This document shows, piece by piece, positions 53,890 through 64,000 of a stretch of DNA of 64,000 nt (within the stretch, counting starts at the first letter, position 1; the number at the start of each line of letters is the position of its first letter). The notes below the pieces were generated by a model that ran no database searches, had not been told where the DNA came from, and saw only the letters and a program-made list of their open reading frames with translations. The position numbers and the translations under genes were made by a program. Source of the stretch: Paramacrobiotus metropolitanus (lineage: Eukaryota > Tardigrada > Eutardigrada > Parachela > Macrobiotidae); the NCBI RefSeq assembly GCF_019649055.1, contig NW_026570309.1, positions 434,001 to 498,000 on the forward strand, given 5' to 3'.

Positions 53890-54850
53890 GACTGGTCATG
53901 AGGGAACGGAACTGCCGGTCGTATTCGAGCCAATGGGCGGTCGGGACCTCCCGCTCGACATACGCCGCAATTAGGTCTTGATATTTTGCCAGCGCGGTTG
54001 CCAGGTGTGGTGTTACCGAGACGCGGTAGGCCAAAAAGACGGAGAACGCACGGATCCAAGATGGGAAAGAGTCGACGACAGATCTGGTCTCGTTGGGCTT
54101 AAGTACCACGTTACCCTTCGAAATCACCATTTTGGAACCTCCATGCTTAGGCCTTTCCACTCGGTTTTTAGGCAGGAGGCAGTCAAAATCGACGTGGCGC
54201 GACGGATCGAGCAGTCGCCTACGAATCCGGCTTGGAACTGCAGGCAGATGCTTTGCTGGAGCGCTGTGCCGTTCTCCTGCGGACGTCGACGCGGTTTGGC
54301 CATGCCCTAGTTGTCGATGATGGGGGTGTAGGCCAAGGCGTTCAAAAACGTCGCGGCGGACCGGTGAGCGGCTGCGGGATGACGATGAGCGGCTACGGCT
54401 GCTGCTGCTGTGCTTACCTCTTCGACGGCGCCGTCTCCGTGATGAGCTTTCCTCCCGGTAACGCACATTTCGATTTCCGTCTGCCAGCGACTCGATCTCG
54501 AGGCCAGCGTCGCCGGTGGGAGGCGAAATGGCTCGAGGTTCTCCCGGTCCTTTGGCTGCTATCGGCGTTACTATGTCGATCAGCTGCTGTATCTTTTCGT
54601 TCTGGCGATCCATTAGCGTCTTCCAGTCGGGCTGCGCTTGGTCCACGACGACACTTTGGATCGAACAGTAGGAGCAGGCAATGGTGACCGGCGGCGCTTT
54701 CGACCGGGTCTCGACTTTGGCTGTTGCTGCGGGTTGCTGCTGGCGACATCCCGGGCAGATCGTGTTCTCCGCGGGCTTGCAGCGCGGGTGCTTAGTGCGG
54801 TTCTCTTTTTCCCAGCCATAATTTTTTTTAACAGAAGAAAACCACACCAA
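53516..54850 (-). CDS. Gag-like protein of the YR retrotransposon
   Basis: 444 residues. The N-terminal part has a CPGC/CSYC pair. A long Arg/Ser-rich stretch follows near residues 135-165. A helical central part contains SFPSWIRAFSVFLAYR. Two zinc-binding regions lie near the C-terminus. CRNCGELGQFIAQC is a CCHC-type knuckle with Gln in the His position. CRNYNQFRCSEPCAQGRQHVC, continuing CAKCRDKDH and C, is the cysteine-rich finger seen in gag proteins of DIRS-order elements. It should package the element RNA. The ATG at 54850 opens the frame. Confidence 0.8.
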   Translation of the reverse strand: MVWFSSVKKNYGWEKENRTKHPRCKPAENTICPGCRQQQPAATAKVETRSKAPPVTIACSYCSIQSVVVDQAQPDWKTLMDRQNEKIQQLIDIVTPIAAKGPGEPRAISPPTGDAGLEIESLADGNRNVRYREESSSRRRRRRRGKHSSSSRSRSSSSRSRSPVRRDVFERLGLHPHHRQLGHGQTASTSAGERHSAPAKHLPAVPSRIRRRLLDPSRHVDFDCLLPKNRVERPKHGGSKMVISKGNVVLKPNETRSVVDSFPSWIRAFSVFLAYRVSVTPHLATALAKYQDLIAAYVEREVPTAHWLEYDRQFRSLMTSHAHEHDMWARQHDDTYADYIQNAAPEEGTSDTAADPRSKKGAAPTDGCRNCGELGQFIAQCPYPHKGHAGRSQPFRPAPAAGGEVCRNYNQFRCSEPCAQGRQHVCAKCRDKDHRAPQCKSDSR

Positions 54851-56339
54851 TTTCGTAGCTTAACAGTCGAGAATTTTCGGAGAGCTCGGAAAAATTATCG
54901 AAAAATCTGCAGTTAGCAACAGGTGATAACCGTTATGGCAAGCGATAGCGATACGCGATGCGCACAGGCAAGATGCACACGGCCCGAAACGGTGCCGGAA
55001 GGTACAGGGATGCGAGTACAGGGAAATGACAGAAATACGCGGTAATTAATTTCCGCTGATTCTTAACTGACATATAAACCTATGTGAGAAATTTAAATAC
55101 AGTCCTTGCTCGTACGATCCATGTTCATATTTTAATTTTTATAAATGCTACGCGTAATACTCTCCACTAGTAGACCCCGCGCAAACTGCGCGGAGTAAAT
55201 CGGCGATGAATTGCTATTTAGGAAAACTACAAACCCAGGACTACAAATTTATTAGTTTTTGGAAAGCAGCAGTGAGCCTGCATTACACTTCACTAATTAA
55301 TTGTTTTAAAATCTTTTACTGAAAACAATTTCCCGTCCCGCTGGCTGCAGAATTTACCTTCTTAGACCCGAGAATTTGAAATTTTCCAAGAATATCTGAC
55401 CTTTGAATTTGCAATTTTAAAACAACTTTTTAAACTTTCCCCCAATAAGTCAGCAGCAAATTCCGGTCAGTTTTTAAGAACTGCATATAAGAAGAAGCTC
55501 TTTAATTAGTGGAACGTTTGACTCCTTATCACCCCTGTGATCCAGATACTTATTAAATTTCAGTCTGTCCATCGTGACGGACACAATATCCAGTGAGACA
55601 ACGGTACCTTTTTACTGTTTAGAATAAAAATACCTTCCAGTGTTCAGTTTTCTCATACTGCTTACACACTAAGGCAAATTGTTTAGGTCGCATGACGTAT
55701 GACTACTACTGAGTACAAAATTTCATTGTACGGTACAGGTTCTGCCGTTAAGTAACGTCGAAAACGTTTTGTGCCGGGGTGCTATAACTTTCGCTTTTTT
55801 CGGATTTTTTGATTCATTTGTTTGTTTTAAGTTGTAATATAGCGTTTTAGTTTTTCATAAAACCTTTTGTTTCGACGTTCCTCAGATTCTTTTTGAAGAA
55901 TATTTTAGCCTCCCCCCTCTCCCCACCCCCGCTGCGGACATCCGAAAAGTCGAAAAAGACGTTCCCCCCTCTCTCCCGGAAAAAAATCTGGGCGCCCGTC
56001 CCCATGGGCGGTGTTTAGACTCCATTCCCATGCCCTCTGGGGCTGATACACGCTGTTTTGCTTAAACAATATTTTCGGTCGAACACCAAAATTCTCAAAA
56101 ATTGACTCTCAGAGTCTCTAAAAAATGTGTTTGCACGCCAAGAATCACTGATCGTTAGTAATCGGTAATTAGTGCAGCAAGGCCAGCACTTAATGTTTTT
56201 GCAAACCCAACCACCCCGGGAAGCAGTTGAGATATTAAATCTAACCAACCCGCTGCGGAAAGCAGCTGTTTTATCTTTGGAATTTGAGTCGTTCGGACTC
56301 CAACTCGTTCCAACTTCGCAGGAGATTTCATGCTGTGTC
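54851..56339. other. Intergenic, includes 5' non-coding end of the retrotransposon
   Basis: No supported gene. 55900-56000 is C-rich (CCCCCCTCTCTCCC). The left limit of the retrotransposon leader is not visible. Confidence 0.35.
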
Positions 56340-57115
56340 TTTAAAAGTATCACTCTTCAAGCCTTACATTTTTTTAAAAACTAACTCTTGATAAAAAACT
56401 TATGAACTTAAGGCAATCGGATAACTTACGAACACCAGAGTTCCATCAAATGTAGATGGAAGCGTTTCCTATGCTGTTCGTGACAGTGGTGGCGTGGGTG
56501 GGTTTGCAGTGGTGGGTTCTCCACTTTTCCCGTAGACTTTGTATGTTAGGTTCTTTAAGATTTTCTCTGAAATTTTACGTGCTTTCAAAAAACTGACGGG
56601 TTTCTGCAAATCTGGAAACTCGCGGCTATTGAATGACATATAGACAGCAAAGTTTGGTTCAGTGGCTCGCTCAAAAAAGGGAGACAGAAATGGAATTCGC
56701 TAAGGCTTATTTTATTAATATATAGGATTTAAAAGTATCACTCTTCAAGCCTTACATTTTTTTAAAAACTAACTCTTGATAAAAAACTTATGAACTTAAG
56801 GCAATCGGATAACTTACGAACACCAGAGTTCCATCAAATGTAGATGGAAGCGTTTCCTATGCTGTTCGTGACAGTGGTGGCGTGGGTGGGTTTGCAGTGG
56901 TGGGTTCTCCACTTTTCCCGTAGACTTTGTATGTTAGGTTCTTTAAGATTTTCTCTGAAATTTTACGTGCTTTCAAAAAACTGACGGGTTTCTGCAAATC
57001 TGGAAACTCGCGGCTATTGAATGACATATAGACAGCAAAGTTTGGTTCAGTGGCTCGCTCAAAAAAGGGAGACAGAAATGGAATTCGCTAAGGCTTATTT
57101 TATTAATATATAGGA
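56340..57115 (+). repeat. Perfect 388-bp tandem duplication
   Basis: 56340-56727 and 56728-57115 read the same base for base as far as I can check by eye, from TTTAAAAGTATCACTC to TTAATATATAGGA. No coding frame. Such identity means a very recent duplication or an assembly error. Confidence 0.9.
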
Positions 57116-57398
57116 TATCCCAAATGCAAATTAAGTATAACAAATTTAGCTCAAATTAGGATGGTGGTAACGGAAAGTTGCAGATACAAAACCACCTGAT
57201 TACAACGAAAAATTTTCAAAACGGCATGACCGTACGGTCATTTGAAATGATACGCGTATCATTTGAAAACAAAATGGAGAAACAAATCAAACAAGAACAT
57301 TATTTTAGAATTTGCCGAGTTTTCCGTTCCGTTTCTCTAAGATATATGAGCAAAAAAGCGCACCATGGAAATAAGTGAAAAAGTCACCGAAGCAAAGA

Positions 57399-58731
57399 TC
57401 AAAGGATATTGCAGCTTCTAGCTGCGGCAGGGGCCGTCGATTTCAGCAGCATATGCTTGCTCATTTTATTCATGTCTGCGCGTTCGGTACTCCGCGCAAT
57501 AAGACATAACCGCAAGAAATCTTTCGCCGAATGCAAAAAGGCTTCTTCATTGCCGTGCACCTTTTTGCGCTGAAAATCTCCATCAATATACGGAGCATGA
57601 CCGTCCAACAGCGCCCTCCTAATATCTGCGCTCGACTTAGCAAGAATGACATGCCGGCTTCGGTACTGAAAAAATGGATCTTTTCCTTGGAGCATGAAGA
57701 TTAGTACGCAAGCAAGACTCCATACGTCACTTCTTCGACCAGGGTTACCGAATTTTTTGTTTGCTACCTCCGGTGCCTGGTACGCCCACGGGGGACCGCC
57801 CGTGGTGGTTACTTCTCCCGACTGCGTCAGGGATCCGTCCAGTTTGACCACAGCACTATAGTCAGCAATTTTCAAAGTTTTCCTGTTCGTTTCCGCAAAT
57901 AACAGGTTTTCAGGTCGGAGGTCTCGGTGTACAATTTTATGCTGATGTAGAAAATGCAGACCAGATACAGCATTTTCCAAGTAGGCAGTGCAGTCCGCTG
58001 AAGAGTAACCGGTGCTGTAGAGCCCGTAATGTTGGCGCATATCATCAAGAAGAGCGCTGCCTAACGGACAGTAGTCACAGTACTCATACTATATGCATAT
58101 GAAAACAAACGATCAAGTTACTGTACGCTAACTAGTCCTTGTACGTACTTTTGTCGTCTCTTGACAGGACTCTAACGTTGCGGCTGAAAATGGTGTTTAG
58201 CCGCACCGTTATGAACTGATAGTTATCCTTTTAAAATAAAGCTACATGCAGCTGATTCCGACTACTGGTTTGAGAAAACCAGTTTATTACTTCTACCTCT
58301 TGTTATTTATATGCAGTTGCGTAGGGCCCGCAAGTCCACTTACCATAACAGCGCTCCATTGCAATATGCAGCTGGTACTGCTGTCGCCTTCCATCCAGTT
58401 GCGTGTCGATGTAGAAATATTTAACCAAATTTTCTTGTTGAAACTTGCTGATTTCTTTAAACTCTTTAACAGCATCCTTAATAGATTTGCCAGCAGCATC
58501 ATCGAGTAGAGCATTTTGCCCATTTTTTGCACAGGTCACAATGTCAGGATTGATACGAAACACCTTAACGGCATACTTCCGCCTGGTGTCTTTTGCTTGC
58601 CCTTTGTAAACACCTTCACACATGCTCCCGTCGCCAATTTTTTCGTAGGTTTTAATGGTTAATCTAGGGCGCAGCTGATTGATTCCGAGGAATTCCACAA
58701 GTTTCTCGCAAGTATCATCGTAAGGTTCCAT
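57399..58731 (-). CDS. Protein kinase with C-terminal CaaX box
   Basis: Exons 58344..58731 and 57399..58060, phase 1, 349 residues. P-loop KIGDGSMCEGVYKG near 31-44, ATP-site Lys56 in YAVKVF, catalytic loop HRDLRPENLL with Asp176, metal-binding motif ADYSA at 195-199 (Asp kept, Phe-Gly changed to Tyr-Ser), YQAPE for the APE motif, SDVWSLACVL in the following helix. Key catalytic residues are present, but DYS in place of DFG may weaken activity. The protein ends CNIL, a CaaX box expected to be geranylgeranylated because of the final Leu. The same two-exon start and intron position occur in the kinase at 60.4-61.7 kb, so the two are paralogues, of a loosely STE/MAP3K-like type. Confidence 0.82.
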
Positions 58732-60373
58732 TTGTAAAGGTCCAGAGGTAACGACATGGGGAATACTGACAGGAATTCTGTTTCCGTCTGGAAGGTCGAT
58801 TATACTATATGTATTATGTACTCAGTATTAAATAACTGCATCATTTTATCGGCCAAATATAGAGTACACGGTAATTGTATTATAATTATTTTATGAAATG
58901 CAGCTGCAAACTTCGTGAAAATTAAAAAGCAAATAAATATCTTATGTACAGTTATCTCTGCAAAACTGCATGCTCTCTAATGCTGGCTGCCAAAGAAACC
59001 TAATGACTGCCGTGGTTATCAGTTCATGCGGTAACCGGCGTAAAACGGCGATCTTACCTTTAAACAGTACACAGGTGCTGATTTTGACCAATAAATATGT
59101 TTTGTCTAAGCATACCCAAACCGGGGCAGCACAATTTCTTCGTTACTGTAGCAGTATGTACTTCCCGTACATGACGCTAGTAATCACGGGACGTCTAAAT
59201 CACATTCAACCGAACGTAAACAATAATTTAGCGGAATTGTATCGGATGTAATATGGCGAAATACTGCTAGAAGAATTTTACCGGATGTGCATAAATAAAG
59301 CGACACGAACATAGAGAGAAACACTACTCAGTATTTCACGTAGAAAAATTAGTTACGACTCATTTTGGCTTTAGCAAATTTTTCTTGTTGCTCATCAGAC
59401 ATTTTTGCCCATGGTGGCTATGACATTGTACGAGCATTCGTAAAGTGCAACTACAGTAGTCAGACAGACATATAGGGTAGCAGAATATGATTAATTCCTT
59501 CTAAGGAACGTGGGAGCCAAGCCTTCCTTCAAGTAACATCATAAAAGGCCCTTCCCTACCCAAAAACCTGATTCATGAACGTTAACATTTGACTGGTTTG
59601 GCAGAAATGGCGTAGTTGCCTGAAGTTGCTGGAGATACAGTGTATGCTGTACAACTGCTGTTCACAATCCCAATGTTTAAGTCATATTCAATGTTATAAA
59701 AAATTATGTTTTAAATGTAGCATAATACGTTGTACCACAGGTGAATAATAACACCACTGTCTCCGAAAGAAAAATTAACATCTATCAGTCTGTTATTGCA
59801 GGAACTAACACTTAACGGAATAACACTAAATTTTGAGTTGCAGAAGTTGCAAATGCGAATCTTAAGTTTATTTTATTCTGCCAGTCGATCATTCAAATGC
59901 GCTATCTCAAGAGTTAACAATAAAGTTAGTATCGCGTAGTATAACACAAGCGAAATAATTATGTTCTATAATAATTAATGATTATTATTAGTTCCATTAA
60001 TTAATTAATATAATTATTTAATTAAATAATTAATATTTATTATCAATTAATTAAATAATTATGTGCGCGATCAAGCTGCGTGACGAGTACGGGTAACTGA
60101 AAGCCAATTAAAGCCAAACCTGCTGCACATGCGCTTTATCGTATACCACCATGTCGGGTTATGATGAGCAATCCATAAAGTCTTCACCAAAAATGCGTTT
60201 TTATTACTGCCCTCGAAAGGAAAGCAAAAATAACAAAAACGATAACGTGAACAACAAATCATGTTACGACGTAAGAAAAAAAAACCATAACTGCGTTACT
60301 GCTCTGTTTATAAGCGTTTGCTGTTGTTGTAATCGCTTTTTGGTCATTGGAACTGAGAAAACAAGTCTTATTC
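58732..60373. other. Intergenic between the two kinases
   Basis: A 93-codon plus-strand frame at 58970-59251 has no domain. 59955-60065 is almost pure A and T (ATTAATTAAT words), probably simple sequence. Nothing else is supported. Confidence 0.4.
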
Positions 60374-61692
60374 TTATGATATTAAAAGATGGGAGGCTTC
60401 AAGGACCACTATAACGAAAAGCGCTCCCAGCGCCACAACGGAAACGGGATCGTCCTGAACTGCGTCAAAGAACTGTCTGTTGATCCTCTGGATGCCAACA
60501 TCGAACGCTCGCTCCATACTCCGCAGTGTTCCGGGTATTTTCCAGTTGCTCTAGGATTCAAAATCGAATATATTGTCAGAGTCTTATAAAATTCAGCTCG
60601 TAGCAGCTGTTGTTCCCAGCTTACCTTTATTAAGGGTTGCTCTAGCAGCATTTGAACGGTCTCTCTATTGGCGGCCTTGAATGCGAAACAGTGGTCCAGA
60701 AATTCTGCGGCAGCATAGTGAAAGCCTTTGCCATCCCCACATTGTTTACGATTGAACGTTTTGTCATAGTGTGGCCGTTGCTCACTAAACAGTTCCCGTG
60801 ATATGTCCATTTCGGACCTTAGTGGCTCTTTAGTACCGCCCCGGCGGCTGTAGTAGCGGGGCGGATGACCCAACAGCATCTCCAGCAGAACACAGCCTGC
60901 TGACCAGACATCACTTGCGCGCCCTATTTCTCCAAATCGGTCGTGGAAGGTTTCCGGTGCGCGATAATTCGCCGTTCCGGCTCCACCGGCTACTTCATTC
61001 GTGCCGGTTTTCGAGGCCATTAATTGAATAGCTAAACCGAAGTCGGCAATCTTAGGAGTACCACTGGCAGTGAACAGTATATTCTGGCCTCTTAAATCCC
61101 GATGAACGATGTTGTTATCATGCAGGTAGCCCAGACCGTTGAGGATGCCAGCAAAATCTTCAATAATTGCTGCTTGTGTGTAGCGCTGATTGCGAGATTC
61201 TAGCCGAAGGTTTCTGGTTTCCAGTGTTTCCCCTGTTTTAGGTGACACGGGGTTAGGTGTTCGAAATTATTCGAAGACAAGGAGGAAATAAACGTGGAAA
61301 GGCTGGAACGATAGTTTTAATGCAGCACTATGAGAAAACACCGTACCTGGGCAGTACTCCATCAAAAAGCGAATTTCTGGTTCACCGTCGTAAGTAATCA
61401 AATCCAGATAGTAGTACATTAGCACGTTTTTGTGCGGATTTTGATTCAGTTGTATTATCGACCGGAATTCCCTGAATTTTCTTCCAACATTCAGCTCCCG
61501 CCTAGCGTAGTCCGCATTCGGAACTTTTATACATTTTACCGCGAATTCATCCATATCAATTCCCTGTGCTGTGCCTTTAAAAACTCCACGGCAGAGCGCC
61601 CCGGTGCCCACTCTTTCCTCGAGAGTGTAAGAAAAAGGTGGTCGATACTGTTCGATACCAAAGATCTCGATTAGCTGATCCGTAGATGACAT
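60374..61692 (-). CDS. Protein kinase with C-terminal transmembrane tail anchor
   Basis: Exons 61347..61692, 60625..61232 and 60374..60550, phases 1 and 0, 376 residues. P-loop RVGTGALCRGVFKG, ATP-site Lys53 in FAVKCIK, HRDLRGQNIL with Asp161, IADFGLA with a normal DFG at 179-181, YRAPE, SDVWSAGCVLLEML. All catalytic motifs are intact. The last exon encodes PGTLRSMERAFDVG, then PVSVVALGALFVIVVLEASH close to the end, a hydrophobic stretch of about 18 residues that should act as a tail anchor. If the donor GTAAGC at 60624 is ignored, the frame reads on into a different, polar C-terminus; the spliced form is favoured because donor, acceptor and phase all fit. Paralogue of the kinase at 57.4-58.7 kb. 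Confidence 0.8.
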
Positions 61693-63214
61693 GATTTACC
61701 GGTATCCAAAGCGTCAACAAGTGAAACACGAAAAACACAGAAACTGAATAGTTAATGTTTTTAATTAAGTCTATGCTTCCGAATGACGCAAGCAGGTTCA
61801 AAAAGATGCTTTGAAGGCAAAAGTATAGTGCGACATACATACAAGTGTTCGACCGTACTGCAGATAAATAGTTAGCTGCAGAAAACAAAACTACTGCAAA
61901 CGGAGGTTTGCGGCAAATAGATGCGCCGATTAAGTATGTCGGCTAACTCTGCACCCGGTTTGTCTGACGCATTCGGATCGTTGGCATTGCGTGTAGCAGG
62001 ATAATGACCTTGTGCTCTTCCGGTACTACCTAACATAACGTCCGTCCGTGTTTTGCGCCTAACCTTTTACACCATTCCACAGTGACAGTTCTGAATCATC
62101 AGTCTGGCGTGTATGAGACATGTCTGCGACCGTGCGCAGTGGCGCACCTAATTAATCCGGACCAACCCCATCTAGTAATGTGCTCGTTTGCAAAGAGAAA
62201 ATTTACTCAGTAGATGTTGCAGATGCTTTATGATAAGCAGAACAGCAAGGGAGATGAGATGGTTGTAATAATAACGTACTTTCTGGTGTGCTGCTGTAAT
62301 ACACATTGTATTTATTGTGCACTCTGTAATTAGAGTGAGCATTACAGCAGCAAACCAGAAACTGCGGCACGGCTGACGGTACAGAGGCACGCTCCCTACT
62401 TATTGTTATTTCCATAAGCATGTACAAATGTACGAAAACATTACAGATTAATGCTTAACGTTATGCAGATGTTTCATAACAAATGGCAGACAATTTAGAT
62501 TTTAGGGCACTGGGGTCAAGTCTAAAACGACTCACGCGTACTGGGAAATTAGAATTACTAAAGGTTGTCGAATCAATACTGTTACGGCAATCATTATTAG
62601 TCGGACCGAGAAAATCGGATGGCCACCCGTAAAATCGGCTTTAAATTCGGCGTTGGGCCGAACGGCTCATTTCCCAATCGAGCGTTTTAAACGAGCTGCA
62701 GCTTCATAATGTCCAGTTGCTTTAGTTTTCTGTTAGTCCGGTTATGCTTTTGATCGAGTGACGTTGACAGCCGTTTAGAATCTGTGACAGAAAAAAAGGA
62801 TTACGCACGTAACGGAACTACAATTCTGTGACAGCAGTATGGGGAAGTACGTACTGGAATGGGAACGACAGTACGCTTATCTCTCGCTAAGATGTTTGCT
62901 AACAACAACGGAAGTGTTCGTTACCACCGTGGTTAGTAGTTACGTCATGAATTACAGTATGCACTACCATGATACACGATTTTGTTGGCCACCTTGTTCG
63001 TGTCAAACAAATGTTTACCCAACGTGTCCGCTGGGATTTCTGGAATTGTCAAGGCCTATGTGGACCGATGAATTGCATTCTGCCAGTAGTGTATCTCCCG
63101 TTGATGTGTACATACTACAACATACCTTTCCGGCATCAGTTTTGTGATGCTTTAAATTTTTGAAGTCTCAGGCAGACCTGGAAAACCTGATTTCTGCTGC
63201 TGCTCAGCATTTAT
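61693..63214. other. Intergenic, nothing recognised
   Basis: Short frames at 62172-62427 (minus) and 62839-63147 (plus) lack domains and are not called. The right part should hold the promoter of the GPCR that follows. Confidence 0.4.
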
Positions 63215-63920
63215 TTGTTCGGAATGAATTGTCCTAATAATACAACATCAGGATTTGACAATTCTTCACGGATTCCGGCACCACAACTTAACCCGTTCAT
63301 TTTAGCTACCACATGGTTCACTGTCATAGCTTGCGCATTAAGTCTTTTAGGCAACGGACTTGTGTTGTTCCTGTTTGTGCGCACTCGCGCTTTGCGCACT
63401 AGTTTCAACATCTACATCGCGAATGTCGCCGCGGCAGAGATTATTTACGGCATTTGCGGCATTCCGGTACAGTTCGCGAATCAATACTACAACTACTGGC
63501 CGTATGGGTTTGGTTGGTGCAGTTTTCTGGAGGGTGGCGCTACGGTAGCGGGTGCCAGCATCCGGCAGGCGCACATGCTGATGACCCTCAATCGGATGTG
63601 GGCCATTCTGCAGCCACATTCGTATAATCAGCAACATACATGGAAGATGGCCCTGTTTTTTATTCTTCTGACCTGGGGTTTGGTCGCCGGTTTGTACCTA
63701 CCAATCTGTGTGCATGGAAGAACGCTTATTTCACCGGAAGAGAAATTGTGCATTATTAATGTCAGTTATCAGTTTCTCACGGTAATTGCTGCACGGATGG
63801 TTGCGTACGATTTTCCACTGCTGACACATCTAGTCTGCTTTCCGATTATCGCGTGCATGTTGTACAAAAGGAGTCGAAAAAAAGAAAATGCTGGCGTAGA
63901 GGAAAAATCTCAAAACACCG
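63215..63920 (+). CDS. Class A GPCR, first exon, runs off the window
   Basis: Starts MFGMNCPNNTTSGFDNSSR with N-glycosylation sequons. TM1 is FTVIACALSLLGNGLVLFLF with the family GN. Further helices follow; TM3 ends MLMTLNRMWAILQP, with NRM for DRY, as in the NR variant of the GPCR at 29 kb. After TM5 the exon reaches a basic intracellular loop (KRSRKKE) and a donor CACCG|GTGAGT at 63921, so TM6 and TM7 lie beyond the right edge. About 235 residues are visible. Ligand unknown. Confidence 0.8.
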
Positions 63921-64000
63921 GTGAGTATGACGATCTCTTTTTGAGTTTTTGCCGTAAATTTTAATCAGATTAATATTTTTCTATTATAAAATAAACTATG

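Larger units (their letters stand above)
50938..54850 (-). mobile_element. Tyrosine-recombinase retrotransposon (DIRS order, Ngaro-like), coding region
   Basis: Three consecutive minus-strand coding regions in the order gag-like, RT plus RNase H, tyrosine recombinase, with no DDE integrase and no aspartic protease. This order defines DIRS-type elements. Lack of a methyltransferase-like domain after RNase H is more like Ngaro than DIRS1. The region is GC-rich against its AT-rich flanks. Terminal repeats could not be delimited by eye. The element is now defective through the recombinase lesions. Confidence 0.85.

Noticed and set aside
51425-54687. Several long plus-strand frames over the retrotransposon
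   Set aside because: They are mirror frames of GC-rich coding sequence. The minus strand carries the RT, RNase H, gag and recombinase motifs.
59955-60065. Extreme AT-rich stretch as a possible replication origin or regulatory island
   Set aside because: Plain ATTAAT simple sequence with no ordered motifs.
1-64000. CRISPR arrays, rRNA, tRNA genes
   Set aside because: No regularly spaced direct repeats of CRISPR type, no rRNA-like stretches, and no cloverleaf with A and B boxes recognised by eye.

Overview
This window looks like nuclear DNA of a small invertebrate. Most coding regions are broken by short introns with GT-AG borders. The genes include insect-type gustatory receptors, class A GPCRs, membrane-anchored kinases, an F-box protein and a secreted immunoglobulin-domain protein, and several types of transposon are present. 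A tardigrade is my best guess, from the overall gene style and the F-box protein type. That is inference, and I could not test it. Exon joins below were worked out by hand from splice signals and reading-frame phase; no transcript evidence was available.

Layout. 0-12 kb is a large decayed inverted duplication. An intact copy of a type II membrane protein with a C-terminal lytic-transglycosylase-like (SLT) domain enters from the left edge on the plus strand. Its broken copy lies at 9.5-11.7 kb on the minus strand. Between the two arms sits a set of tiny genes of about 36 codons, all ending in the motif RDGFYTSDYYTxYN. Further members on both strands extend the family to about 25.7 kb, giving eight members, one with three tandem copies of the motif. 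I recognise no family for them; they are the best candidate here for an undescribed system.

12.6-24.4 kb holds two gustatory-receptor-like genes whose last two introns are at matching positions, interleaved with three of the tiny genes, then an intronless SAM-dependent methyltransferase and a foldback MITE. 26.5-33.4 kb holds, all on the minus strand, a multi-pass membrane protein, a class A GPCR and an F-box protein with an unrecognised N-terminal domain.

34.9-45.2 kb is one secreted two-Ig-domain gene with only about 0.9 kb of coding sequence. Its 5.1 kb and 4.4 kb introns are filled with G-rich repeats, minisatellite and nested non-autonomous DNA transposons, one of which has a paralogous empty site next to it. 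46-50 kb is a graveyard of non-autonomous elements, including a hAT-type MITE with a perfect 8-bp target duplication, and perfect palindromes.

50.9-54.9 kb is a tyrosine-recombinase retrotransposon (DIRS order, Ngaro-like) with gag and RT-RNase H open but the recombinase broken. A 388-bp tandem duplication follows. 57.4-61.7 kb carries two paralogous protein kinases on the minus strand. One ends in a CaaX prenylation box and the other in a hydrophobic tail anchor, so the pair may reach membranes by different routes. The first exon of another class A GPCR runs off the right edge.
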